Origin: Russula earlei
Lineage: Eukaryota > Basidiomycota > Agaricomycetes > Russulales > Russulaceae
Length of the DNA: 64,000 nt
Assembly: GCA_025769875.1 (NCBI GenBank)
Contig: JAGFNK010000293.1
Location: 1 to 64,000, forward strand
Reading direction: 5' to 3'
The notes beneath the pieces are model-generated. The model was not told where the DNA came from. It did not search any database and was given only the letters and a program-made list of their open reading frames with translations. The translations under genes and the position numbers were made by a program. The first letter of the stretch is position 1; every line of letters begins with the position of its first letter. Shown here piece after piece: positions 1-12,117 of this stretch.

Positions 1-1812
1 GCACTTGAGAAGTATAAGGCCTTTGAAGCCTGGGCAATCTCTCAGGGGCATTGCAAAGCCATCAAAGTGCTTTGCTCTGACCACAGAGGTGAATACCTGA
101 GTGGCCCCTTCAATAAACACCCGGCTGTGGCTGGCACCACACACTGTCTCAGTATGCACAACACACCACAACACAACAGCATCATGGAGTGCCTTAACCA
201 GACTCTGCTTGAGTGCATGCATGCCCTCTCCCACAGAAGCAGACTCCCAAAGTTGCTATGGGGTGAGGCACTGTAGAACACTGTGTGGCTCAAGAACCAC
301 ACTGCCACACATGCACAAGATGGCAAGACACTATATGAAGCCCTACACAAGGAGCCACCAGATCTGTCTGGTCTGCACCAGTGGGGATGCAATGCTTGCA
401 TGCACACTGAGAACAAAGGGTCCAAGTTGAACCTGAGAGCATGTGAGGGGAAGTGGCTTGGAGTTGATACCAACTCACATGCCCCAGGGTCTATTGGCTG
501 AGCACTTGGATGGTCAGCATTGAGTGGGACATCTATTTCAAATGTGCTGCTCAAGGGGGAGCAACCCTTTGCAGTACCAACCATGGGAAGCAAGTGGCCC
601 ACTAATGAGTCAGACTTACATGAGGTGCCCAAGCCACCTACCCACTCTGATCACTCTGACTCAGAAGTGGACCCAGTCCAGTCCAATACACCCCTTGCAC
701 CTGAAATGCCTGAAGCACTGCAAGCACCAGACCAGTACCCTCTCTTGGAAGAGGAAGTTGAGACCACTCTCAACAAAGCCCCCAGGTGTTCCACCCAGCT
801 ACACAAGCCCTCATGCATTGTGCACAATCTCCAAGTGGGCAAGGATGTCACTCTCCATGCCAGAACACTTCCCATGTGGCATTTGCTTGCCCAGACCACC
901 TGATCCAGAGGACACAGGGGGATCATGGTCTATCAATGATGGCCTGCCCATGCTCCTCAATAATTTTGTTGGCCTTGAGCATGCTTTTGCAACTGCAACA
1001 GCCAACACCAAAGCCCTAGAGCCATGCTTGCTCACAGAAGCCAAACACAAACCAGACTGGCCTCTCTGGGAGAAGGCCATCAAGGAAGAGCTCACCATGC
1101 TCAAAACTGCAGGCACCTGGTGCCTTGAAGAACCACCAGCCAGAGCAAACAGCATCAACCCCAAGTGGGTTTTCAAGGCTAAAAAGGACACAGCTGGCAA
1201 TATTGCATGTTACAAGGTGTGCCTTGTCACCCAAGGGTTCAGCCAGATCAGGGGTGTTGATGTTGGGATTCAACTTGCATTAATAATTGACTGCTTACCT
1301 ATGATTACTTACTCTTTTCTGCTTACTGATTGGTTGACTGATGCATTGTTGTCACTGACTGATAGGGATGACTGATGCTTAGTGATTGCTTACTGGACTG
1401 ATGACAGATACTAGGAAAGAATGACTCACAAGTGAGTCATTACTGATACTTTCAAATTGTGATCCTTGTTTTTGGATAGAAGTGGGTCTCAGCTATGTGC
1501 TCCCCAAGTTTCATACAAATCAGATCAGCTGTTATGGAGATATGGTATAAATACTCTGGTGTATTAGGAGTTGAGCCTTACACTTGACTTACTTTCTGAA
1601 TTATACACGATTCTCATTCTCTCAAACCAAGTAACTGCTCTAAGTGATAAGAGGCCCCTCTCATCTCATTCCATTCACTCTTCCTGAGATAATATCAAAG
1701 GATTTGAAGTCTAGTGCTTGAACTATATCAAGCAACTCTATCACTAGAGTGGAAATTAAGATGAACAGATCTTAACAGTTGACTACAATGATACATACAC
1801 CCCTGTTGCACT
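1..1812 (+). pseudogene. Ty1/copia pol remnant (integrase to start of reverse transcriptase), split by a solo LTR
   Basis: The window opens inside the integrase core of a copia polyprotein. Seen: a CSDHRGEYLS motif (second catalytic Asp, about 75-105), TPQHNSIMECLNQTLLE with the catalytic Glu (about 165-215), then LPKLLWGEAL and the typical linker YEALHKEPPDLSGLHQWGC. The reverse transcriptase N-terminus follows at about 1050-1260 with NPKWVFKAKKDTAGN and VTQGFSQIRGVD. A stop follows WGEAL and the frame changes several times, so it is dead. Reading resumes after the solo LTR as YNDTYTPVALL (1778-1812), the expected copia continuation, then breaks into unrelated sequence. The gag end lies outside the window. 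Assignment to copia is family knowledge. Confidence 0.85.
1261..1777 (+). mobile_element. Solo LTR, 517 bp, 5-bp target duplication GTTGA
   Basis: Starts TGTTGGGATT and ends GATCTTAACA. The 5 bases before (1256-1260) and after (1778-1782) are both GTTGA. Removing the LTR and one repeat joins the copia reading GVD to YND, so the insertion is precise. A TATA-like GGTATAAATA sits near 1548, followed by GTTGAGCCTTA and GCCCCTCTCATCT, which resemble the equivalent part of the full chromovirus LTR at 49696. It is therefore a related gypsy family, transcribed on the plus strand. Confidence 0.85.
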
Positions 1813-2602
1813 CCTGTATATAAACCCAGTACTTTGAGGCCAAAGCCCTAAGCTTGGTCTCTTGTAGAATCCAACCTACTCATGTCCAACATATTCACCT
1901 GCAACCTAAAACCTTCCTGACCCATCTCTCAAACACCCATCCACACTCACCTTTCAGAACTCTCTGGGGTTCTTCTCAACCTACCACACATTGTCTACCT
2001 TCTCCTTATTCCTTTCCTCCCCTAAGAGTCTCTCTTCACTCTACTTGGAAGAGCCCTTCTTCTTCAAACCTCTACCTACTCACCTTCTTTGCATTGCATA
2101 GGGTAACAGAGTCCCTAAGCACATATAGCTTGTGGGAAACCCCCCTTGACTATCACATACAACTGACCCTAGCTTCTTAACAGACTGAGTCATACTGGGA
2201 AGGGTCTATTGGCCATAACCTGTTTAGCATAAAACACTATCAACTGCTGCAGGGAAGCTCTTTGAGCAACTTGACTTGTCGTCATCTCTTCAAACTACTT
2301 TGTCTTCAGGCTGGAGTACTGACACAGCTAGTTACCATAACAAACTCACAGATTCACTACCATCTCACCAATTTCATTTTCCCCTGTATCTGCTTGAACA
2401 ACTACACTTGGAGGACCATTGAGTGGTTTTCATGTAATATTTGGCTGGAGGTCACACCTGCATCATGCCTTCTGTCATTGCAGAGTGCAGAGTTTGATTC
2501 CAACTGGGTGATCACTGTACACCAACTCCAAGGGGTCTGGGTCACTGCTGTAGTAGTATTCAGTATCCCTCCTCATTGTCCCTGGCCTCTGAGTCATCAG
2601 TA
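1813..2602. other. Unassigned repeat-like sequence, possibly an LTR 3' fragment
   Basis: The copia reading stops at a point followed by a TATA-like TGTATATAAACCC and the phrase GCCCTAAGCTTG. That phrase also occurs just downstream of the TATA box in the solo LTRs at 3780 and 61657. This suggests a truncated LTR fragment of a related family from about 1813 to roughly 2180. I could not define its end or a target duplication. Nothing recognisable is seen from about 2180 to 2602. Confidence 0.35.
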
Positions 2603-3289
2603 CTATCCCTAGTGCTGGGTTTGAACATGGGTAGGTGTTTGAACAGTTGATATTTCTACCACTTCCTGTCCACTTCAGCCCTCAGTATTCTTGGGATATG
2701 TAGTTACTATAACTATCAAATAATGTATAAAAATTGTTTTGCCAAAGAGAGCTTTATTGTTGAGGAATTTCAGTTTTGAATGTCTATGTTTGCCTGAATT
2801 TGGAAAGAACAGCATCTGGATGACTTTATGAATCTGAATTTCTAAAACAAAAGTGATACAAATGAAGTGTACCTATATATGAAGCCTCCTAGCAATTTAC
2901 AGGTATAGTAAACCACAATAGCAAACAGGATAGAGCATTTGTGGGGATGATGTGTTGAGCATGACAATCTCTTAAAGTGGAGAATGAAAAATGTACAGTA
3001 ATCATGATATGCACATCACATCATGTGTGAGATCAATGCTGCCCATGCTCACATTGTCACTGTAATGGCATGCCAATAGAGATGTTCCATGCCTTCAAAA
3101 CCTTCTCTAGCTCCAAAAGGGAAGAAATCATACTTGAGGGTGCAAGCAGAAGAAACCCAATCTCCATGCAGTCAAATGCTCTCTTGATGAAAAGCATAAG
3201 ACTTGTATCTGTCTTAACACTATTTGTAACCATGCTTCTGGTGAACATCAGAATGCCAGAAAGGCCCATGAATCTCAGCAGCTCCTCTC

Positions 3290-5210
3290 CACTGTGCAAG
3301 AAAACATTCTCATTGAATGGATTATTCTCCTTGCAGAAACTGGTCATCACATTAGCAAACAAACATTACAAAAGAAAGCCAAGTTCATCAGCAGTCAGAA
3401 ACCTGGTGGAACCTGGGTCTGAGTCTTCCTTTCACACCATCCCAGAATTATTCTTGGAAAGCCAAGCAATTTGGATCCAAAGCATGCACAGGTGTTCAAC
3501 AGACCTTCAGTCACCTGACATTTTGACCTCCTTGAGGCAATCATCAAAAAGTATGAGATTCTGGCAGAGAACATCTATAACATGGATGAGAAAGGGGTCC
3601 AGCAGGGTGGGGGTCAGAAGGCTCAGGTGCAGAAGTACTTCTTTCCTTGAAACAAGTGCCCAAGATACAAGCTTTGCAGTGCCAACCTCAAGCTTGTTAC
3701 AATCATGGAGTGCATTGCAGCAAATGGCAAATATAATATATTAGTCCAGGGATCATTTTCAAAGGGAAACAGCAATATGTGTCACAAGAACCGGTACATC
3801 GGACTGGACTGGCAACTGGACAAGCCTACCCAGACACGCCTCAGGTTTCTTGCGCATTTTATGACTCTTTCTGATCGAGCCTTGCATGTACCAGATGTTT
3901 CCTTTGTGTTCCAGTATGATTGCCTCAGTTACTACCTCATGAATACTATTTGATATAGCATTCTATACATATATAAGATAGCCATCTGACAAGAACAAGC
4001 CCTAAGCTTGTTCTCCTGTGAATATCACTGGATTCTTGCTTTGGAACTTGTAGGCTTGCAAGCAATCAAGCAATCATCTCAAAAGATTCCCTATTCCCTC
4101 AAGTCTTTGAATGCGAAGACTTGTTGTTTGTCCTTCCTCTCTGCGGTACACAATTGCTTAGGCATTGTCGTCACTGAGACCCCCGAATCTCGCGAGAACT
4201 CTTCGTTCTTGCTCAACTCAGTATGCATGTCTCACGCATGAACCAATTTGTCAGCAACACCGCCCCCCAGTCAGTGACAATATGAGCAGCCATGGTTTAA
4301 AGTGGATCCTACAATATCATAAGTCTCTTTCAGAATTGATTCACATCCAAGCTTACAACACTTTAGCATTGGCCTTTCCGAGAATGGGTGGACCAGTGAC
4401 TTCCGTTGCCATCAATGGTTCAAAGACACCTTTGTCCAGAAATGAAACATGTCAGGGAAATCAATCTTGCTCATCTACAATGGCCATGGATCACATGAGA
4501 AGCACAAACTACTCTGTCTTGCAAAGGAGCACAACATCATACTTTTCTCACTCCCACTGCATATGACCCACAAGCTACAGCTGCTTGATGTTGGTGTTTT
4601 CAGTCCATTTGCATGTGCATGGATTGAAAGATGCAATGACTACATGGAAGAATTCATGGAAGAGATTCCAAAAGATCAGTTTGTTAAACGCTATATGGAA
4701 GTACAACAGCAAACCTTCAAGGACACAACAATCCATGTGGCATTCAGAAAGATCAGGATTTGGCCAATCAACTGCAATGTCTTCTCCAATGTAGACTTTG
4801 CACCAAGTATACACACATCCAATAGTGCCCACAATGTTCCTGACAGTTATTCCATACACACTGATGCTTGGCCTGATCATCAATCATGGTCTGATGACAA
4901 CCCAGTCTCTACAGATGAAGAAATCAATGACAATAAGGAGGAGGATGAATGGAGGAGACAAGCTCACCAAACCATGGCATCATCATCCTCAGCTTGTTTC
5001 TACTCCAAAGTTCCTGAACCTGTCTGCTGTGGACGCAATACAGAAGCTTATGTTTCTGCACTCAAGAACCAAGTTGCCACACTGCACCGGGAGAACAAAG
5101 AACTTGTGGCCCATGCTACCTTGGCATATGATCATGTTCAGGCTCTCAAACACCACCTGAATGCAAAGGTACCAGGTTCGAAGCAAAGGAAGTTGAATAC
5201 AGACTCATGA
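3290..5210 (+). pseudogene. Pogo/CENP-B-like DDE transposase, interrupted by a solo LTR
   Basis: The CENP-B-type DNA-binding part is readable as ENILIEWIILLAETGHHISK (about 3300-3365), with stops. The DDE core follows: NMDEKGVQQGGG (first Asp, about 3580), RYKLCSANLKLVTIMEC, then after the LTR LLIYNGHGSH (second catalytic position, Asn codon 4479-4481) and LLDVGVFSPFACAW (third Asp, about 4587). The last 250 residues (4449-5210) form one open frame ending in a Lys/Arg-rich tail. In this family the second motif is normally YDGHGSH, so the catalytic Asp is replaced. Stops upstream, the LTR and the Asp-to-Asn change together make it inactive. Confidence 0.8.
3780..4279 (+). mobile_element. Solo LTR, 500 bp, target duplication ATATG
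   Basis: Begins TGTCACAAG and ends CAGTGACA, so the termini are a 6-bp inverted repeat TGTCAC/GTGACA. Both flanks are ATATG (3775-3779 and 4280-4284). It lies in the DDE domain of the pogo-type transposase, between the first and second catalytic positions. A plus-strand TATATAAG is at about 3971, followed by GCCCTAAGCTTGTTCTCCTG. A second copy with different flanks lies at 61657-62146. No internal region of this family is present in the window. Confidence 0.9.
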
Positions 5211-6272
5211 TGGCTTAACTCAAAAGAAGGACTGGCACAGTGTGAAAAGCATGAGGCTGAAGAGAGAGCCAAAATGGAGTGAAAACAAGCAAGAGCAGAT
5301 GAATGGCAGGCTGTGGAGGATGTGCAGTGATGGCAGTGCAAGCAAATGGACCCTAATCAGCCATTCATTGGTGCACTGAACAGCTGAAAGAAGGCTGATC
5401 TGCAAGACATTGCATATAGTCTGGGGCTAGATATCAAGGGCAAAGTGGAGGAAATTAAGTCAAGGATCAATGAATACTTCAATGCTCATGAAGATGTACA
5501 CACCAGTCCTTGTTATATCGGCCTTTTTCCACAGCTTGCACAACAAAACCATCAAATGCCTTCTACAATTGCTCCTTCACAATTCACAACCCCCACTAAC
5601 CAACATTTTTTTAATACCCCTCAATTGCATATACCAGCACCTACATTGAGTGCTCCTGGTCCATCAAACTGGCTGCATTTGCAGCCAACAACATCAGGTT
5701 ACATTGCTCATAATCCACCCTATTATTATAATGTTAATACTTAGTCTTCAATGCATTAGCCTTGATTCTTACTGTTATATAGTTGTTAATGCTTTGCATT
5801 GTACCATACCATGTCTTCAATATTGTAGATACAGTATTGTAGATATCAAGCAAAGATAATCACAGCAGAGCTGAGATTGAATTTGGCATGCCAGGAACCA
5901 TGACTAAAATGACTGTTGGTATACCCTCAGACTGGCATTGCACTGCCACTTACACAGTTGGCCATACTCGTGTTTTTACTATGTTAAAGTCTAGGTATGA
6001 AGAATATATATACTGTCAAGAAAGCCAAAGACCAGTAGTCATTAGGACCCACATTTCCAAGACACCTGTTCAAAATTTGTTCAAACACCTACCCAGTGAT
6101 AGTAGGACCCTCAAATGCAGCACAACCATTTGCACAACTGTCCTCACTAACGCTCCAACCATTTAGTATATGTTTACTTGCTGAAGGCCAAGTATACATA
6201 AATGGTTGCATAAACAGTATAACCATCTATATAGGTTTAATAAATGGTATATACACAGTTGAAGTGCTACTA

Positions 6273-9200
6273 CTAATTTTTTGATCTGTTGTCACCATGT
6301 TTTTGGCACAGTGTCTTTGGTGGCATCATCTCAAACAGCCCACTCCATATCCAAACCTTTGTCAGTAGTGCCATCATGACCATCTTCTCCTTCAAAGAGC
6401 TGCATAGATTGTTGCAAATGTGTCGGGACTTTGAGAAGACTCGCTCAATGGAGACACTAGTTGCAGGAATAGCAAGATAATCATGAGCCATCCGTGCAAT
6501 GATAGGGAATTTGCTCACATGGATCTGAACGCAGATCATCAGAAAGATATAGGTGTTAAAGCATAAACGAAGTACTCACCTACCACCACAGGAGTGGATT
6601 CAACAAAACCTCTTGAGCCGATGGCTCATCCCCCTCCCCTTCTTCCCTCTCAATCAGGGCCACTTCAAAGTTAAAATTCCTGGTCAATTCATCAGCCAGT
6701 TCTTCACATGGAGTGCGCTTCAATATTGGTATTGTTGTAGCTGCAGTGGTCGGTTGCTGAAAAGAGCATGCACTGGCAAGAAATGATGGCATCTTCACTA
6801 CAGGTTTCACAACTGGTCTGGGGACAACAGGCAGAGTGATTGATGTTGGCGTCTCAAGGTAAGTCTCAGCAATATATTTGAAAACATCCTCAGTGGTTCT
6901 GACAGCTTCTTCTTGTGCGGCAACATCATCTGGATCTGCAGTGGCTGCAAACCAGTGGCTCCGCAAACATGGATGTAAAACTGTGAAAATGTGATATTTG
7001 CGCTTCAGGTTGAGAGGATGACACTAACCAGTCCCAAGGATATAAGAGTGGTGCAGTTTTGCAGGGGATAGAGTACTTCCTAAGCTTCGCAAGGCCCTGT
7101 TCAGCAGCTTGCTGTATCTTGAATGAGTGCTTCCAGGAAATTGAGACGGCCTCAAGGTGCTTTTCCATCTTCTGATGAAGTGGTAATACAAACAAAATTG
7201 TGGGGACTTGGCTGTGCGACATCTGTAGGGTCACCTCTGTGAACGGCTGTTGCCGCAGTAAATGTCAAGACTCACTGTTGAACTATCCAGTTCAAGAGCG
7301 AGGGGTAAGCTTGGAGATGAGTCGATAGATGTCCAAGATGGTGTGGGCGAGGAGTAGAGTCCAGAGTAGTAACAAATACCAGAGAGGTACTGTTACTGTG
7401 AGAGTTGAACAGTCACGCAGAGGGGAGGCCAGGATAGTCACAAGGGGACAGTCCTTAAAGGAGTATCCCAGGAATGGAGAGTGTCATAAACAAATGGACA
7501 GTCTGAGGACTGTCCGCTACTTTATTGAGCGCTTATATACTACAAGAGAATTGCTAAATAGGGAACAAGTCATAACCTTGTTATCAAGCACAATAGAGTG
7601 ATGAGTAAGAAGTTGGAGTGCGCTTACTGAGCATGCTCAGTCATGCTCAGTAAGCTGCTGAGTAAGAAGGCTTCTCTTGATGAGTAAGAGCTTTCATTGT
7701 CCACATGTTCACTGCTTTAGTGCACGTGCGAGCACCTGATTCATTTTCTGTTAGTTAGTTTAGGGCCGGTCATTTGAGGATTTGTAGTTTGGTTAGGGAA
7801 TAGTGTTATCTTATAAGGCCCTTATATAGTTCTATTAGGGTTCTTAGAGTCGACCCTAATACTTCTATTAAGGTCCTTAGTATTGCCTTATAGTTCATTC
7901 TATAGTTATTAGAGTTGGTCTAATAATGCATTGTAGGGCCTTTGTTACCAGGTTAGTGCCTATTGTAGAGCACCTAGAGTCGTTCCAAAAGGGTCCTTAG
8001 GAAGGCCCTAATACTGTCCTTTATTGCTAGAAGGGTTGCCTTTAAGTGGGGCTTGCTGTATGTCGATTGTGCTGAGAATCGCTCGCGTGACAATGCGCGT
8101 GCAATATTGTGGACACCTCTACTCACCCCTTTTGCTCGTGTGAACAGGGTGACACCATAGAGGCTGGGTTTCCTTTTATAAGGAAGGGTCCTTCAAGGGC
8201 CCTCTCCGGAGAATGGTTCATGACAGTAAATATGATTAGGGAAAGACATAATGACGATGTTGTAGACCATACCTCTAGAATGTCAGCCATTTCTCCCAAA
8301 GTCTTCCATTCGTCGTCATCCAACAATAGTGTCCACAGACCAGGTGTCTTGAATACCCAGTCATCGATAGCCTGAAAAAGGAAAATATCAGATGTCATGG
8401 ACGCACACAGTTTGGTTAAGACTGACTTCATGTAGGAGTTCAGCTCGATGAATCATTGCATGTGTGTAATTCCAACATGTGTGAACATCTCGGACGACTG
8501 CCAAGGCCTCTCGCCTGTCCTTGTTCTCCTTGTTCCTTTTGTGATAGACTGAGCCTGCGCATTGCCAAAATTTCTTCCGCCACTGGGGTGATGAAACAAT
8601 TTTGTTCATGATGTAGCATAGCTAACATAGACATTAGTATGCTTAAATATGATAATGTTGAGGCACATACCTTTGATAGTGGACTCTTTGTAGCCTTCAC
8701 CTTCTCTTCTTCCTCCAGCGTGATGTTGTCTTCATCATCCTCCACCTCATCCTGAAATTCTTCACTGTCCAACTCAATCTGATCAGGGTCAGCGTCGACG
8801 TCAAGATGTAATGGCTGTTCCTTATTGAGAGTATAATGATCAACTTCATCAGGATTGTCTGCTTCTTTGAGTGCAGCAAGTATGGCTTGAACCACAAGAT
8901 TGACAACGTGGCAAACACAGCGAATGTGTAAGTTGGGTGACTGAGGTATCCCATATTTAGCCAAAAGAATGCAAGTGACAGTTGAAATGATAACATCATT
9001 GACAGAGGCATTGTCAGTCAAGATGCTGATGCAGTGCAGATCAAGGTAAGCCACTGCCATGACTAGAGACATATGTCAGACTTATCTTATCAAGACTACC
9101 AATTTTGCATGTGCCATCAACAAACGCCTTACCGCCATACAACCCTTCATGCTCTTTATCCTCAAGAGCCTTGAAATCAATCACACGCTCGATGATTTCC

Positions 9201-10704
9201 CAGTCATCGTTGATGAAACACCCAACTGAACATGCAAATGTATACACCATCTGTGGTGTAGTCCATGTATCAGTTGCATAGGCAATCTTGGATTTGACTG
9301 CCTAGAAGGACTCGGAGAATGAGAAATAGAGCCTTTCTGGAAAGAAATACCCACCGCGAATTCATGAACAACTTTTCCGTGAAGCTCCTCAAAGATGTAC
9401 ACTAGCTGGTTACAGACTGTTGTATCTGAGGGCAGCTGATATGTTATTTTGAGATATTTGAATAACATCTGAAGAGTTGGTGCTTCTCCAGTAGTCCATG
9501 GAAGACTCTCGTCAAAGATCCAGGCTGAAAAGATGCAAAGAAACCCTTTATATGTGGCAACGACTTCTGGATTCAGCTCACCCTCCTTCAAGTAACCCTC
9601 CATCATCTCCACACTACTTTTCATGTGAATTTGTTCCTCACTAGTCGGTTCATCGTTTTTCTTGTCATCTTTTGCTCCTTTACATTCTGTTACATGCCCA
9701 GCAAGATTTTGTAATTTTGGCAGCTTCAGTTCCATATCAAAAGTTATATCCACACTGTTGACAGTCCTTGGGAAGGTGCATGTACTGTTTGACTGGTGGT
9801 AAGCATCCCTGTTTGCTCTCTATATGGTTTCTGACATACCAAACACAGAAGCAACACTGAAATTCCCAATGCTTCTGGCCTGACCTCTCCACTATAGCGA
9901 TAGGATCATGAAAGTGTTGCATGCTTGTGTTTCCAGGACCACGGCATGCAGATCTTTGCTCTTCTCTTGGTTCCACACTCCTCAATGCATTTCTCCCATC
10001 TGACTTGTCACCAGAAATTATATCAACAAGCTCTTCCTGTGGTGTACTGTGTGCTGTCTTGTTTGCTGGAACTTTCTTTTTTGGTGGCTGTCCTTTTGGT
10101 TGGTTATTAGCCTTGTGCTTTCATTTCTCTTCCCTTTTCTCTTGCTAATAGGCATTAGAATAGATCACCAGTCCTTGAAGTTTTTTTGTCTCCACCTACC
10201 AGTTCACAGCCAAACTCAGTCTCACTAGTAACCTCTTCCCCATCACTAGTGTATATATATTCTGGTGCCTCATAATCCAGTGCATTGCTATGTTTTGGTG
10301 GTCAGTACGATTTGTCCTTTGGCTCATCATCAATATCCTTGGTCTTGAAACCAAGGATGGGGGCAGTGTCTGATGGAGAATTGACAAAATGGCCGTGTGC
10401 ATGGAGCTCACTTGCAGATAGCAAGGCACCATTCTTGACAGCATCGCCATCAGGCTTGGAAGCATCTTTTGGTATGTTGACTTTTAGACTAGGACATGGT
10501 TCTGCATTCAAGACAGTAAGAATCTATGCTGGATCCCTGAATTCAACACTAACCTTGACCTTGGCGGGGTTTTGTCATAGCTTCAACAATTTTAATATAA
10601 GAGTCAAGACCCTGAGCATGATCAGTTGCATTCCGCTTTCGCTTTTTGTCATTGGGTATGATGTTTTTTGGGTCAGGGTTGTCTTGGCTGTGCTGGTTAG
10701 ACAT
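6273..10704 (-). pseudogene. hAT transposase, degenerate, split by a solo LTR
   Basis: The minus-strand reading starts near 10704 with a basic N-terminus (KKRKRN). A BED-like Cys/His segment follows (CCFCVWY...HLPKDCQQCG, about 9740-9850; KLQNLAGHVTECK, about 9690). The catalytic part is seen as FLCIFSAWIFDESLPWTTGE (about 9480-9540), an ATDTWTT-like strand near 9250-9290, and DNASVND (about 8990-9010) followed by the Cys/His CVCHVVNLVVQA. The dimerisation domain near the left end reads YLAIPATSVSIERVFSKSR (about 6420-6480). Several frame changes and stops exist, and the LTR at 7263 separates the last third. An acidic insert (EEFQDEVEDDEDN) lies at about 8720-8760. Confidence 0.85.
7263..8225 (-). 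mobile_element. Solo LTR of the ~960-bp family (copy A), target duplication GTAAA
   Basis: Plus-strand ends are TGTCAAGACTC and GGTTCATGACA, with GTAAA on both sides (7258-7262, 8226-8230). The promoter points to the minus strand: TATATAAGCGCTCAATAAAG reads leftward from about 7538. Downstream of it is a perfect 8-bp stem GGACAGTC/GACTGTCC. An inverted pair CTTACTGAGCATG/CATGCTCAGTAAG lies around 7622-7653. It interrupts the hAT transposase. Small open frames inside it are LTR sequence, not genes. Confidence 0.93.
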
Positions 10705-10956
10705 GGGTCACTGAGATGCTCAAGCCATAAATCAAGAAAAAAAGAGTATGCTCAGTATTAGATTTAAGCTATTAACTTTAGGCTGTTACATTTGTAGATC
10801 GTCATATGATATAAAAACTGTTTAACCATCTACATACTGTATACCTACTGTGTACACAACCTTGGAGACTTGACCCTATACATAAATGTAAACATATATG
10901 GTATTAACTGTATAAGATGGTTATATAGATGGAACGGTTGGAGCCTTAGTCCTCAC

Positions 10957-12117
10957 TGGCACACCATTCAGTTTCTGCTTACAGCACTACACCTTACAAT
11001 AGTACTGTACCATCATTCCAGACTCAAGAAGAACCAGATTTCACACAATTAGATGCCCATTACAACTGTTTTCCCTAGTCCCCACCTAATCAAATTGCCT
11101 ATGTAAATATGACATGGGGATGTTTCATCCCAGGCAGACTTTAATTTGGCATGTGTTACATGTCCATTACTTTGTGACATTTGTGACTGGCGTGAATCGG
11201 CGAGTTCCCCATAGGTGATAATATGCCCTCACGGCTCCGAGCGAGCCAAGCCAGGGTTGGGCCTTTCCGTCACCACCACCGTCACCACGTAAATGAATTA
11301 CATCTACCCAACGAACCCGGTGAGCATTCCACCTTGTCCGAGTCCTCACATCATCCCTATCCCTGCGGTTCTACCCCAAGCCTGGCATTGTAGGCGCTGA
11401 GGCGGTCTTCCTTTGTTAGCCTATGATACCCGCGAGGAACAGCTTTTCAGGGACAAATTCAAATTTATGGCTTTGTGATGACCTGAGAACGCAACCTCTT
11501 GCTGAAGGTTCATGGTCACATGGAATTGTCGGGCTTATCTGGTGGCCGTCGTCAATGGGTCACACGAATTGCTACAGGCGCATTAGGAACTGACTGTCGT
11601 GCTTACTGGGTCCACAACTTGGCCTCTCGGGCATTTTCACATCATTCAGTCGTGTCAAAGTGTGGGTGGGAAGAAACCTGGGAAATTGAATGAGCCACTT
11701 CTTGAGTTCGTTCGAGAAGATCTGGCTGTTATATTCACCCGCCTCGGCGATAGCCTGCCTGAATCGAATTGATCTAGCAGATCATTATTTTGTGACTTGA
11801 CTTCGGCAGCCGGCACTCGTTTGCCAGTGTGCATACCACTGCACCGTCCTTAGGCATCATTCTCATGATTTGGCATCCCGCAGTTTCTCCCCTGGCTCCT
11901 CTGTCAACCACGACACCCATTCGTACACGGAGCGCCCTCTTCCCATGTCTATTGAATAAGTCTCGATATGTCATGGTGACAGTTGCGGTGAGGACAGTGT
12001 GTAGCACAATGGCATGCCAGTGTACATAACTGTACACGTTTCCTAGGCTTGACTTGGCCCAATTTCCCCTTGCCCCCAATCCTCTTTTCCCTCCAGTCTC
12101 ACATTTCCGCTACTGTA
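10957..12117. other. Intergenic, no gene recognised
   Basis: 10957-11160 is the CpG-poor right flank of the hAT insertion and may belong to older repeat sequence. From about 11165 the base composition changes to host-like, CpG-containing DNA. No open frame longer than about 100 codons and no recognisable motif is present. The last few hundred bases are presumably the promoter of the MFS gene. Confidence 0.5.

Larger units (their letters stand above)
2603..6102 (+). mobile_element. Pogo-type (Tc1/mariner superfamily) DNA transposon, dead
   Basis: The ends form an imperfect inverted repeat: CTATC..CT..G....G.TTTGAACA reads inward from 2603, and the same pattern reads inward on the minus strand from 6102. 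A perfect inner pair TGGGTAGGTGTTTGAACA lies at 2628-2645 and, inverted, at 6078-6095. TA flanks both ends (2601-2602, 6103-6104), as expected for TA-targeting DDE transposons. The element encloses a DDE transposase of the CENP-B/pogo type and a 500-bp solo LTR. The right part (5220-6070) holds a low-complexity coding remnant (about 5445-5744) and AT-rich sequence. Boundaries are less certain than the superfamily. Confidence 0.55.
6148..10948 (-). mobile_element. Complete hAT transposon with 8-bp target duplication GTCCTCAC
   Basis: Left end TAACGCTCCAACCATT and right end AACGGTTGGAGCCTTA are inverted repeats with few mismatches. GTCCTCAC flanks both sides (6140-6147 and 10949-10956), the 8-bp duplication typical of hAT. 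Subterminal sequences on both sides contain ATAAATG and TATATAG-type repeats. Removing the 963-bp LTR plus its 5-bp duplication leaves about 3.8 kb, normal for an autonomous element. The flanks join the sequence just right of the pogo-type element to CpG-poor sequence at 10957. Confidence 0.88.

Noticed and set aside
3057..3362. Minus-strand open frame at the start of the pogo-type transposase
   Set aside because: The plus-strand reading in another frame matches the CENP-B-type domain; the minus frame matches nothing.
8109..8375. Similar open frames starting DTSTHPFCSCEQGDTIEAGF in three places (8109, 56340 and 61030 regions)
   Set aside because: They are the same stretch of the ~960-bp solo LTR, next to its end; repetition comes from the LTR, not from a gene family.
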